This document shows, one piece after another, positions 6,892 to 14,311 of a stretch of 22,339 bases of DNA; positions within the stretch are counted from its first letter, which is position 1; every line of letters starts with the position of its first letter. Source of the stretch: Armatimonadota bacterium (lineage in GTDB: Bacteria > Armatimonadota > Zipacnadia > Zipacnadales > JABUFB01). The position numbers and the translations under genes were made by a program. The notes beneath the pieces are model-generated. The model worked only from the letters and a program-made list of their open reading frames with translations. It was not told where the DNA came from and made no database searches. The stretch spans positions 1 through 22,339 of the forward strand of contig JAGPGE010000014.1 in NCBI GenBank assembly GCA_018056145.1. Direction: 5' to 3'.

Positions 6892-8193
6892 ATGATCTGG
6901 GACCCGTACCACGAGTGTATGGACCTGGAGCAGCGCCGGGAACTTCAGGCCCACCGCCTGCGGGAAACCGTGGCGCGACTCAGCGCCAATGTGCCCTTCT
7001 ACCGCCAGGCCTTTCGCGATGTAGACGTCCAACCCCAAGACATCCAGTCCATCGACGACCTGTCCCTGCTGCCTTTCACCGTGAAGGACGACCTGCGCGA
7101 CAACTATCCGTACGGCCTGTTCGCGTCGCCGCTGAGTGAAGTGGTCCGTGTGCACGCTTCCAGTGGCACTACCGGCAAGCCCACTGTGGTCGGCTACACT
7201 GCCGAGGACATCAACCTGTGGGCAGAGTGCATGGCCCGGTCAATCGGCTGCAGTGGCGGCACACCCCATGACACATTGCAGGTTGCCTACGGTTACGGGC
7301 TGTTCACCGGCGGCCTGGGGCTTCACTACGGCGGCGAGCGCATGGGCTGCACGGTGATCCCCATGTCTTCCGGGAACACCGAGCGCCAGATCATGATGAT
7401 GCGCGATCTTGGCAGCACGATCCTCGCCTGCACGCCCTCATACGCGTTGACCGTCGCGGATGTCGCCGCGGACATGGGCCTGCAGCCGGGCGATCTCAAG
7501 CTCAAGAGCGGTATCTTCGGGGCCGAACCGTGGAGTGAGTCCTCGCGCCTTGCCGTCGAGGAAAAGCTGGGGCTGTCGGCGCACGACATCTACGGCCTGA
7601 GCGAGATCATCGGCCCGGGCGTTGCGAATGAGTGCTCAAACAAGGGCACACTGCACGTCTTCGACGACCACTTCGTGCCGGAGATCATCAACCCGGAGAC
7701 CGGCGAGGTTTTGCCGGACGGCGAGTATGGCGAACTGGTCATCACGTGCATCACCAAGGCATGCCTGCCGCTCATCCGCTACCGCACCCGTGACATCTCC
7801 TGCTTGCACCGGGACATCTGCCCCTGCGGGCGGACCCACCCGCGCATCGGCCGGCTGCAGGGACGCACCGACGACATGCTCATTATCCGGGGTGTGAACG
7901 TCTTCCCGTCCCAGATCGAGCATGCCCTGCTTTCCATTGAGGAAGCCGAGCCCCACTACCAGCTGATCGTGCGGCGGGAAGGCCATCTCGACGTGCTGGA
8001 AGTGCAGGTCGAGGTGTCCGGCGAGATCTTCGCCGACACCGTGCGGCGGCTGGAGGAAGTCGAAAAGCGCATCGCCCATGCAATCCGCACCACCCTGGGG
8101 ATCAGCGTCGAAGTCAAGCTGGTGGAACCCAAGACCATCGCGCGCAGCGAAGGCAAGGCCAAGCGCGTCATTGACCTGCGCAAGGAGGAGTGA
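6892..8193 (+). CDS. Phenylacetate-CoA ligase family protein (AMP-forming aryl-CoA ligase), copy 2
   Basis: The 433-residue protein is a paralogue of the first ligase, colinear along its whole length. Here the phosphate loop is canonical (SSGTTGKPT, residues 90-98). Other motifs are 'YGLSEIIGPGVANEC' from 234, 'LIRYRTRDI', 'CPCGRTHPRIGR', the hinge 'GRTDDMLIIRGVNVFPSQIE' and the C-terminal adenylation lysine in 'ARSEGKAKR'. PaaK enzymes convert phenylacetate or related aryl-acids, ATP and CoA to aryl-CoA, AMP and pyrophosphate. Beside ior genes, the likely substrates are arylacetates from aromatic amino acids, or branched-chain analogues. ATG at 6892 follows a GGGGGTG sequence; the frame continues upstream through iorB but that is out-of-frame overlap. 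The stop lies inside the Shine-Dalgarno region of the ACT gene, so the two are translationally coupled. Confidence 0.92.
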   Translation: MIWDPYHECMDLEQRRELQAHRLRETVARLSANVPFYRQAFRDVDVQPQDIQSIDDLSLLPFTVKDDLRDNYPYGLFASPLSEVVRVHASSGTTGKPTVVGYTAEDINLWAECMARSIGCSGGTPHDTLQVAYGYGLFTGGLGLHYGGERMGCTVIPMSSGNTERQIMMMRDLGSTILACTPSYALTVADVAADMGLQPGDLKLKSGIFGAEPWSESSRLAVEEKLGLSAHDIYGLSEIIGPGVANECSNKGTLHVFDDHFVPEIINPETGEVLPDGEYGELVITCITKACLPLIRYRTRDISCLHRDICPCGRTHPRIGRLQGRTDDMLIIRGVNVFPSQIEHALLSIEEAEPHYQLIVRREGHLDVLEVQVEVSGEIFADTVRRLEEVEKRIAHAIRTTLGISVEVKLVEPKTIARSEGKAKRVIDLRKEE

Positions 8194-8198
8194 GTCCG

Positions 8199-8639
8199 GT
8201 GAACGAACGGCTGACCAAGCAGGTGTCTGTGTTCCTGGAGAACAAGTCGGGGCGTCTCGCCGAGGTGTGTCAGACGCTGGGCGAAAACGGCGTGAACATC
8301 CGCGCCTTGTGCATCGCGGACACCTCAGACTTCGGCATTCTGCGCATGATCGTGGATACGCCTGAAGTCGCGGTGCGCTGCCTTCGCGACGGCGGCTTCT
8401 CCGTGGGCGAGACCAGCGTGCTCGCAGTGGAGATTCCCGACGTCCCGGGCGGCCTGGGGGGCGTCATCAGCCTGCTGGGCAATGTGAACGTGGAGTACAT
8501 GTATGCGTTCTTTACCACAGTCGAGGGCAATGCGGTGGTGGTGTTCCGGGTGACGGAAGAGGAGATTCCCACCGTGATAAAGACGCTGGGCGCCAATAAC
8601 ATCCGCATCCTGCCCGCGGAAGACGTCTACTCCCTGTAG
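8199..8639 (+). CDS. Tandem ACT-domain amino-acid-sensing protein
   Basis: The 146-residue product consists of two ACT domains and nothing else. The first, about residues 4-70, has 'VFLENKSGRLAEVCQTLGENGVNI'; the second, about 73-140, has 'VEIPDVPGGLGGVISLLGNVNVEYMYAF'. ACT domains bind amino acids at dimer interfaces, with the Gly in the beta1-alpha1 loop (SGRL, PGGL) marking the site. Stand-alone tandem-ACT proteins are often found beside paaK and ior genes, which suggests a sensor or allosteric partner responding to an aromatic or branched-chain amino acid; the target is not known from sequence. GTG at 8199 is preferred over GTG at 8190 because AAGGAGGAG (8182-8190) sits 8-10 bases before the former but overlaps the latter. 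It is the last gene of the operon. Confidence 0.87.
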   Translation: MNERLTKQVSVFLENKSGRLAEVCQTLGENGVNIRALCIADTSDFGILRMIVDTPEVAVRCLRDGGFSVGETSVLAVEIPDVPGGLGGVISLLGNVNVEYMYAFFTTVEGNAVVVFRVTEEEIPTVIKTLGANNIRILPAEDVYSL

Positions 8640-8656
8640 CGCCTGCCAGGAAGCAT

Positions 8657-8690
8657 TGCAGGCCCCGGGGGAACTGCTCCGGGGCCTGCA
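8657..8690. terminator. Bidirectional hairpin between convergent genes
   Basis: A perfect 12-bp GC-rich stem pairs 8657-8668 (TGCAGGCCCCGG) with 8679-8690 around a 10-base loop. It fills the 71-base gap between the ACT gene and the convergent SGNH hydrolase gene. It has no T-run on either side, but the position and stem strength fit a shared transcription end or RNA-stabilising hairpin. Confidence 0.6.
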
Positions 8691-8710
8691 TCACACTCCA
8701 TTCCGACCTA

Positions 8711-9322
8711 CTAATCCAGGGCCTTGCGGATCACTTCGGCTACCTGCTTGCCCTGCAGTTCCCGCCCGGCCGCGCTGAAATGCGCCGCATCCCCCGACCG
8801 CAGTTCCGCCTTCCCCACCACCAGACTGTACAGGTCATTCACCGGGATCCCGAACTCCTGCATGATCGGGGCCGCCGCGGCATTGCGCGCCAGCACCTTC
8901 GGGTTCATCTCCGGGCAGTTCGTCTCCGGCTGCCCGTTCACGGTCATCGGCGTGGATGTGGCCCAGATCAGCTTCGCATCCGGTGCCAGATCGCGCAGGA
9001 ACTTCACGTAACCGCGGAGTGCCGCCGCGTACTCATCCACCGACAAATGCCAACCGTGCAGCCCGTTGTTGAAGTGGATGAGTGCGTGGCTGTAGTCCTC
9101 GGTGGCGTACTGTGTCTCGCGCCGAATCGCCGGATCGTTGATGGCCTTGGAGGTAGCCATCAGGTCAACATTGGCGAAGCCCTCCAGCCGCGCGCTCACC
9201 GTTCCGTGGTACCCGTTGGCAATGGAGTCCCCGATGAGCAGCACCCGCCGGCGCGTGGTGTCCGGCGCGTGGTCCCAGCGGAAATTGACCCACTCGATGT
9301 TTTCGCGAACGAGTTCAGCCAT
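8711..9322 (-). CDS. SGNH/GDSL-family hydrolase
   Basis: The 203-residue product shows the SGNH hydrolase blocks. Block I is 'LLIGDSIANGY' with Ser33 as nucleophile, block III is 'HFNNGLHG' with Asn86, and block V is 'SGDAAHFSAAG' with Asp178 and His181. Family members are esterases or carbohydrate deacetylases; near glycoside-hydrolase-like genes, removal of acetyl groups from a glycan is a reasonable guess. No signal peptide is visible, so it should act in the cytoplasm. ATG at 9320-9322 is chosen because AAGGGAGAT lies about 7 bases before it; the open frame continues 60 bases further but those residues do not resemble the family. The next gene upstream in transcription ends 366 bases away, so this gene is probably expressed separately. 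Confidence 0.85.
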   Translation of the reverse strand: MAELVRENIEWVNFRWDHAPDTTRRRVLLIGDSIANGYHGTVSARLEGFANVDLMATSKAINDPAIRRETQYATEDYSHALIHFNNGLHGWHLSVDEYAAALRGYVKFLRDLAPDAKLIWATSTPMTVNGQPETNCPEMNPKVLARNAAAAPIMQEFGIPVNDLYSLVVGKAELRSGDAAHFSAAGRELQGKQVAEVIRKALD

Positions 9323-9353
9323 GATGGTATCTCCCTTGCCATTACGGCTATGA

Positions 9354-9506
9354 CTACTGCCTGACCCACGTTCTCCAGGCATCGCGCATCACCGGAGCCT
9401 CCATCCCGCCGCAGAGCAGCCCGACACGGTCCGGCTGCACGGAAAAACCATCAGATCGCTTGTCGTCCACGGAAGGATGACAAAGGCTTCGCGGGCACGC
9501 CCGCTC
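9354..9506 (-). pseudogene. Possible remnant of a gene 3' end
   Basis: This minus-strand frame of 50 codons ends at a TAG (9354-9356) and opens right after another TAG inside the REP-like element, with no good start codon. Its last 32 residues, from 'DGFSVQPDRVGLLCGG' to 'RDAWRTWVRQ', look protein-like and use mostly G/C third positions. It could be the C-terminus of a gene whose front was replaced by the repeat, but chance is quite possible at this length. I do not recognise the family. Confidence 0.2.
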
Positions 9507-9510
9507 CTAC
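9487..9510 (-). repeat. REP-like palindrome with GTAG head
   Basis: Read on the minus strand it starts GTAGGAGCGGGCGTGCCCGC and continues GAAGCC. A GTAG tetranucleotide thus heads a GCGGG/CCCGC hairpin with a 4-base loop. This is the layout of REP sequences associated with REP-associated tyrosine transposases, and closely resembles the Pseudomonas-type REP core. No RAYT gene is in the window, so it would have been mobilised in trans. Only one copy is seen. Confidence 0.55.
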
Positions 9511-9628
9511 GAGCGCATGAGACGGTGCGCCGAGACCCACCGCGAGCGGCCTCAACCCAGATCTCAGCAATGGGGTGGGCGCGCCGTCCAGCGCCCGCGG
9601 TCCCACGGAAGCGAACCGGGTAAAGGCA

Positions 9629-9655
9629 CCGATCCCGGGTCCGCCTCGGGATCGG
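9629..9655 (-). terminator. Inverted repeat downstream of the GHL6-type gene
   Basis: A perfect 9-bp stem pairs 9629-9637 (CCGATCCCG) with 9647-9655 around a 9-base loop. On the minus strand it begins 34 bases after the stop of the GHL6-type gene and is followed by a weak T-containing stretch (TGCCTTT). This fits a transcription end or a 3' stability hairpin; the poor T-tail keeps confidence moderate. Confidence 0.45.
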
Positions 9656-9688
9656 ATGCCAGTCTCCCGGTTAGAGAAGCAACCAGTC

Positions 9689-11677
9689 CTACGCCCAGCG
9701 GATCTCCACCATCTCGTGTCCGTTGATGCGCGGGATCACGAACTCCACGCGGCCATCTGCCTGCTTGAACTGCAACTGCTCCACGCGAGGCACGAGATTG
9801 ACCGCGGTGACTTCCTTGTCGATGGCCACGGAGACGTGAACGTCGTAGATCGGGATGACATCCTCGATGATGTCGAAATCCCGCCCGCGGCGCTCGGGGA
9901 TGTAATGCAGGGCGTGAAGCACAAGGCGGCTCTCGTCGTTTTGCGCATTGAGGCTGAACTGCGCCGTTGAGGGGCCGCTTGCCTTGACCACCGGGTCGGG
10001 CAGCAGCATGTTCAGCGCATTGGCGACCAGCGTCTTGCACCACAGCGGCGCGTTGTTGTGGTACTGGGTGAACACCGGGTGTGCGAAGTAGATGCAGTTG
10101 GACTTGCGCACCGCGGCCACGTATTCAGCCGGCCCCTTCGCGGGGGTATGGCGGTGCGAGCAGAAGTGCTCCCAGGTCCGGTTAAAGTAGGGCCGCACCA
10201 CGTGGGACAGGATCTCCACGCCCTGTGCGATTTCAACCTCCAGCCCGCGCAGATACATGACGTAGTGGGTGTCGGCGAGGCCCTCACCGAGCTTGCCCGG
10301 CACCAGGAAATCCGGGCAGAAGGCGGCGTCGCCCACATACTTGACCCCGAGTTTGCCCACGTTGAACACATCGCCGGCCGGGTTCAGCCCCGACTTGTAG
10401 CTGGCGAGGATGCAGCCGCCATCCACCACATAGTTGGTGAGGCGCGCACCCAGTTCATCATCCACCACGATCTCGTCGGGCATCACGATGACCCGGTACC
10501 TGGAGAAATCCGACTTCGAATCGATGATGTCGAACTGGTGCCGCAGTTCGGTGAGCATCCGCGTGGCGCCGATCGCCGCTGCCGGAAGCCCGCCGTGGCC
10601 GCCAGTGCCGGCGAACTCCTCGGGGGTCATCACGCCCACATCCGTGACCGGCTCTGAAGCGTCGCACCAGGGCTCCTTCTCTTCCACCTGCGAGTAGACG
10701 CTGCCGATGAGATCGTATGTCACAGGGCAGATCTTTCCGGTGGGATGCAACTGGTCGCCGATGGAGCATTTTGCGCCAAGCGCCAGCATGTTGAAGCACT
10801 CGTACTCAAGGGCCGCCTTGTTCTTGAAGGAATGGAAGTCGCCCCAGCTTGTGTGGAACTTGCCGGTCATGCCCATGCAGTCGCGATGCAGGCCGCGCGC
10901 GAACCGCTGGGCCAGTGGGAAGTGCATGTAGCCCCAGCCGCCGCTGGGCAGGGATTCCAGCTCCAGGTGAGTGAAGGCGTTGATCATTTTCCGGTGCTTG
11001 GGGCCGCAGTGGCCGGAGTTGAAGAACACCGTCGCCTCCGGGCAGACCGCGCGCACGCTGTCGAACAGCCGCTGCTGGAAGGTGAACAGGACCTTGTCCG
11101 CGTACTGCGCGCGGTGTTCGGCATTGGCCGGGTCGAGACCGTCGGCCTTCATACCCTCGATGCAGTACTGGCAGCAGCATGGCGTCGCGGAGACGATGTC
11201 AAAGAAGAACCCGTCCACCGGCATGGTCTCGCAGACTTCCAGTGTCTGCGGCTCCAGCACCTCATCCACATACGGGCTGTTCAGGCAGAGCCGGCGGTAG
11301 AACCCGGCCTCGAAGGGCTTGGTCCCGGGGAAGCACCCGTTCTCATCCACAACCACCCATTCCGGGTGCTGCTTCACCGTGAACAGGTCCCACTGCACAG
11401 TGATGTAGATCGGCACTCGGATGTCCCGGGCGTGGCAGGCGTCGATCTGCTCCTTGAGCAGATTGCAGGTGAGATTCGGGTGCCTGCGCTCCGGGAACTT
11501 CGCGGTGTCGTGGTAGATCATCCCGTGGTGGCAGCGCGAAAAGCACGTGACCGAGTTCACGTGCGCGGCCTTGAGGGTGTCGGCGAACTCGTCGGCGTCG
11601 AACTCGCTGCCGATGCCGGGGATGACCTCGCTGGTGTGGAAATCGAGATGGATCTGGCGGAAACGCAGGTTGACCAT
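9689..11677 (-). CDS. GHL6-type hypothetical glycoside hydrolase with beta-galactosidase trimerisation-like domain
   Basis: The 662-residue product starts with 'RFRQIHLDFHTSEVIPGIG' and 'HVNSVTCFSRCHHGMIYHDT', which I recognise as the hypothetical glycosyl hydrolase 6 (GHL6) TIM-barrel family. Conserved acidic positions are in 'PVDGFFFDIV' (Asp160) and 'THLELESLPSGG' (Glu239, Glu241). A Cys-rich 'PCCCQYC' lies at 166-172. From about residue 345 a second domain follows with 'RYRVIVMPDEIVVDD' and 'LTNYVVDGGCILASYKSG', like the GATase-type trimerisation domain of GH42/A4 beta-galactosidases, then a C-terminal beta domain. There is no signal peptide, so it is probably cytoplasmic. Activity is uncharacterised; a deglycosidase acting on an oligosaccharide is expected. 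ATG at 11675-11677 has AAGGAG about 7 bases before it, better than the in-frame start at 11725, which would place the start at the transcription start of the promoter noted upstream. Confidence 0.8.
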   Translation of the reverse strand: MVNLRFRQIHLDFHTSEVIPGIGSEFDADEFADTLKAAHVNSVTCFSRCHHGMIYHDTAKFPERRHPNLTCNLLKEQIDACHARDIRVPIYITVQWDLFTVKQHPEWVVVDENGCFPGTKPFEAGFYRRLCLNSPYVDEVLEPQTLEVCETMPVDGFFFDIVSATPCCCQYCIEGMKADGLDPANAEHRAQYADKVLFTFQQRLFDSVRAVCPEATVFFNSGHCGPKHRKMINAFTHLELESLPSGGWGYMHFPLAQRFARGLHRDCMGMTGKFHTSWGDFHSFKNKAALEYECFNMLALGAKCSIGDQLHPTGKICPVTYDLIGSVYSQVEEKEPWCDASEPVTDVGVMTPEEFAGTGGHGGLPAAAIGATRMLTELRHQFDIIDSKSDFSRYRVIVMPDEIVVDDELGARLTNYVVDGGCILASYKSGLNPAGDVFNVGKLGVKYVGDAAFCPDFLVPGKLGEGLADTHYVMYLRGLEVEIAQGVEILSHVVRPYFNRTWEHFCSHRHTPAKGPAEYVAAVRKSNCIYFAHPVFTQYHNNAPLWCKTLVANALNMLLPDPVVKASGPSTAQFSLNAQNDESRLVLHALHYIPERRGRDFDIIEDVIPIYDVHVSVAIDKEVTAVNLVPRVEQLQFKQADGRVEFVIPRINGHEMVEIRWA

Positions 11678-11730
11678 TGGGGGCTCCTTGGGGGTCATGT
11701 ACTCCGCGGCGGCTTGCTCTACCAATGCGG

Positions 11731-11759
11731 ATGATAGGCGAACCCCGCGGGACGGTCAA
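11731..11759 (-). promoter_or_regulatory. Near-consensus sigma70 promoter for the GHL6-type gene
   Basis: On the minus strand TTGACC (11759-11754) and TATCAT (11736-11731) match 5/6 positions each and are separated by exactly 17 bases. The predicted transcription start is about 47 bases before the chosen ATG. It lies in the 102-base gap after the secreted-protein gene, so the GHL6-type gene can be expressed independently of the genes before it. Confidence 0.65.
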
Positions 11760-11779
11760 TAGTGGTCAGCGGGCGCGGG

Positions 11780-14284
11780 CTACTCCAACTCTCGCAGGCA
11801 ATCCACCGACACCTTCGCCCTGGCCGGGCCGTGGATAGGGTCGAACCGCAGGCCAATGATCCTCTGTCCACGCCAGGCAGGATGACCGGCTGCTTCCACG
11901 CAATACGTGTGCCACTGGCCGTCAGGGACGATTGGCACCCGGAAGACCCGATCCTCCGAGTAATGCGTGGCGCTTTCAGTGATGAAGTACAGTTGCGCCA
12001 GTTCGCCGGCGTCGGCCTTGAGCCGAAACTCCAGCCGCTTCGCGCGGTCCCCGTCCAGTGCAAGCGCAGGGGAGTACAGTTGCGGGTCGCCCGAGACCGT
12101 ATCCAGCACCAATGCGCCATCCTCAAGGCGCGCGTTGAGAATGCCCTCGCCGATCCGCCAGTTCTCCAGAGAGCCGTCGAAGCCCACGCTCAGCCGCTCA
12201 GCAGGAGGCGGAGCGGGCAGGTTCAAGGGCATCTGCTCGCCGCGGATGGTGATGCAGTTGGCTTCCGGGTCGGCGACCACAACGGGTCTGCCGTGCCGCC
12301 AGAAGGTGATCTTGTCCACCCCACGCACCAGGTTGCCGCGGGGATCGATAAACTCGATCTGCAGGGGATCGTCGCGCAGGTAGTCCACGCGCTGGTCGGT
12401 GCAGGGCCAGTCGGCGCTGAAGGCCACGAAGGTCCCGTCGGGCTTCCAGGCAACCCATCCGTACTGGGGCAAGATGATCCCGTCGGGCTTAGCATCGGTC
12501 ACCGGAAGCGGCTCGGGCAGGCGGTTCACCACGACCGTAAGCCCGCTCGCGTACTCCACGCGCACGCGCCCGTAGGCCTGGCTCTGCGGCGCCCAGGGGG
12601 ATGTGACCGGAACAGTGCCGCCCTCGACCAGCTCCTCCAGAGTACGCCAATCGCCGCCCTGCATGTAGCGCACCGAACTCACTGGCTGCAGCGCGTAATG
12701 CCGCTGCAGGTGGCCGATCAGCAGCGTCTCCGTCAGCCAGTAGCGCCAGTTGGCGAAGGAGTAGCAGACATAGGCGCCGTTGCCGTACATCACCTCGCAG
12801 CAGCGGTAGTCGTCCAGTTGCGCCTGGTCCGTGCCGAAAGTGGTCGTTCCTGAGTGGAAGGCCGGGAACGGCGGGAACTCGTAGAAGCGGTACATCAGGC
12901 CCATCCCGTGGAAGGTGGACAGGTGCTGCAGCCTGCGCAGCTTGAACTCGGGGCTGAACAGGCGATTGTGGCCGTTGCCGATTCCGAAGTCGCCCGTATC
13001 CACGTAGAACCCGAGCAGCTCCTGGTCCATGAGGGTCTCCGACCCAAGGGGACCGTCATGCGTTTCCTTGATGAGCCGGGCCAGGGACCGCTGTCGCCCG
13101 AGAGTAGCGCGCAACGAACGGCTGCCGCGCTCCGCGTGGAAGTCATGCCAGGCGGTGGGGAATGCGCCTGATGTGAGCTGGTCGGTGAAACTGGCGTCAG
13201 GCTGCCACAGCTCCGCGATTTCCTTTTCCTGCCGACCAGCCACCGCGGGCCAGTCACCGGGGCTCATGTAGTCCAGTTCCCTGCCCGCCGAATCCACCGC
13301 GAAATGCGCGATCCCTTTGAGGAAGCTGGGCGAATTGCGGCGCAGAATGCGGTAGTTGGTGCGGAAGCCGAAGCGCCCCAGAGACTTGCCAAGATCGCAC
13401 AGGGAGCGCAGCTCTTCCACCGTGCCCACACCGATGTTCGGCGGGTAGTCGGGCATCCAGACGGAATCGGGCAGCAGGGAGTCGAAGCCACCGGTCTGCC
13501 AGTTCTGCAGGATCGACAGGAACCGCAGGGAGGGTTGCCCGGCAGTGCCCAGGACTTGCAGGAGATGCTCCAGTTCCCCCGCCGCCCGGCCACCCCACAG
13601 GTCAAGCTGCACGCTGGACGCCAGGTCGCAAGCGTACTCGCTCGGCGGTTGCTTCGGGTAGGGCACCACATCCCACAGGTTCCGCGATACCCGGAGTTCC
13701 AGTATTTCGTGGACCGGGAGGTAGGTCCCGGCGGTGTCCGGCGCGTAAACCACCTGGTGGGCCGCCGGGAAGGGTCGGGTTCCCTGGTTCTCCTGACTGA
13801 GTGCTCGCCAAGAGGTGGCGTCGCTCTCCTCCAGCACCCAGTGGGCGGTGAACCACAGGTCGCCCTGCACGCTGTAGATGGTCTTCGGCCACCACATCTG
13901 CCCGTAATTCTCGGCCTGCCGGGACAGATCCAAGCGCCGCCATTCCCCCAGTCCGCGTACGCTTCCGGGGTGGATGCCCCGGGCATCCGGGTGGTCGCAG
14001 GACAGGTGCAGGCGAAGGGCGGTCCCGTCCCTCTCCACGCGCAGAGTCATGCGGATGGACGGATCCCGGCGACCTTTCCGCCCGATGATCGCCGCGCCGT
14101 AGAAGGGCTGGAATGTGACCCCGTTGGCGCTCACCGTCACGCCGGACAGTCCCCGGCTGGCATCCACGGTGGCGAAGCCTTCGTCCAGCGCGTACCGTTC
14201 GGGGGCTGCGCATGCGACGGCGGCCAGCACAACAGCGCCGACGATCAGCGCCGCGGCCGGGCGCAGGTTATTCGGACAGGTCAT
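11780..14284 (-). CDS. Large secreted protein of unrecognised family, possible glycoside hydrolase
   Basis: The 834-residue product begins with a signal peptide: Arg8, hydrophobic residues 10-24, and a signal peptidase I site Ala-Cys-Ala at 24-26. Cys25 lacks a good lipobox, so an anchored form is less likely. I see three regions. About 27-260 is beta-rich with many Trp/Tyr. About 270-560 looks like an alpha/beta barrel, with 'MPDYPPNIGVG', 'FGFRTNYRIL', 'DASFTDQLTSG' and 'FYVDTGDFGIGNGHN' resembling barrel-strand ends rich in Asp/Glu. About 560-834 is beta-rich and ends in a carbohydrate-binding-like module ('LSVGFDGSLENWRIGEG ... GALVLDT'). Catalytic residues cannot be assigned. The barrel recalls families with GH101-like barrels only loosely. 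The ATG at 14282-14284 follows GGAAGGAGCC. It lies 27 bases after the amidohydrolase stop, in one transcription unit with it. Confidence 0.65.
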   Translation of the reverse strand: MTCPNNLRPAAALIVGAVVLAAVACAAPERYALDEGFATVDASRGLSGVTVSANGVTFQPFYGAAIIGRKGRRDPSIRMTLRVERDGTALRLHLSCDHPDARGIHPGSVRGLGEWRRLDLSRQAENYGQMWWPKTIYSVQGDLWFTAHWVLEESDATSWRALSQENQGTRPFPAAHQVVYAPDTAGTYLPVHEILELRVSRNLWDVVPYPKQPPSEYACDLASSVQLDLWGGRAAGELEHLLQVLGTAGQPSLRFLSILQNWQTGGFDSLLPDSVWMPDYPPNIGVGTVEELRSLCDLGKSLGRFGFRTNYRILRRNSPSFLKGIAHFAVDSAGRELDYMSPGDWPAVAGRQEKEIAELWQPDASFTDQLTSGAFPTAWHDFHAERGSRSLRATLGRQRSLARLIKETHDGPLGSETLMDQELLGFYVDTGDFGIGNGHNRLFSPEFKLRRLQHLSTFHGMGLMYRFYEFPPFPAFHSGTTTFGTDQAQLDDYRCCEVMYGNGAYVCYSFANWRYWLTETLLIGHLQRHYALQPVSSVRYMQGGDWRTLEELVEGGTVPVTSPWAPQSQAYGRVRVEYASGLTVVVNRLPEPLPVTDAKPDGIILPQYGWVAWKPDGTFVAFSADWPCTDQRVDYLRDDPLQIEFIDPRGNLVRGVDKITFWRHGRPVVVADPEANCITIRGEQMPLNLPAPPPAERLSVGFDGSLENWRIGEGILNARLEDGALVLDTVSGDPQLYSPALALDGDRAKRLEFRLKADAGELAQLYFITESATHYSEDRVFRVPIVPDGQWHTYCVEAAGHPAWRGQRIIGLRFDPIHGPARAKVSVDCLRELE

Positions 14285-14311
14285 GGTGGCTCCTTCCGGC
14301 GAGGCGGCAAT

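Larger units (their letters stand above)
9323..9688. other. 366-base non-coding gap with palindromic repeats
   Basis: No intact gene is supported here. The gap holds a REP-like palindrome (9487-9510), a 6-bp inverted repeat (9577-9582 with 9591-9596), a 9-bp inverted repeat (9629-9655), and on the minus strand a short open frame (9354-9506) that could be the end of a decayed gene. I see no convincing promoter for the SGNH gene, though one must lie here if that gene is transcribed alone. Confidence 0.6.

Noticed and set aside
9517..9726. Plus-strand 69-codon frame in the intergenic gap
   Set aside because: Arg/Ser/Pro-rich low-complexity translation that runs into the end of the GHL6-type gene and covers inverted repeats.
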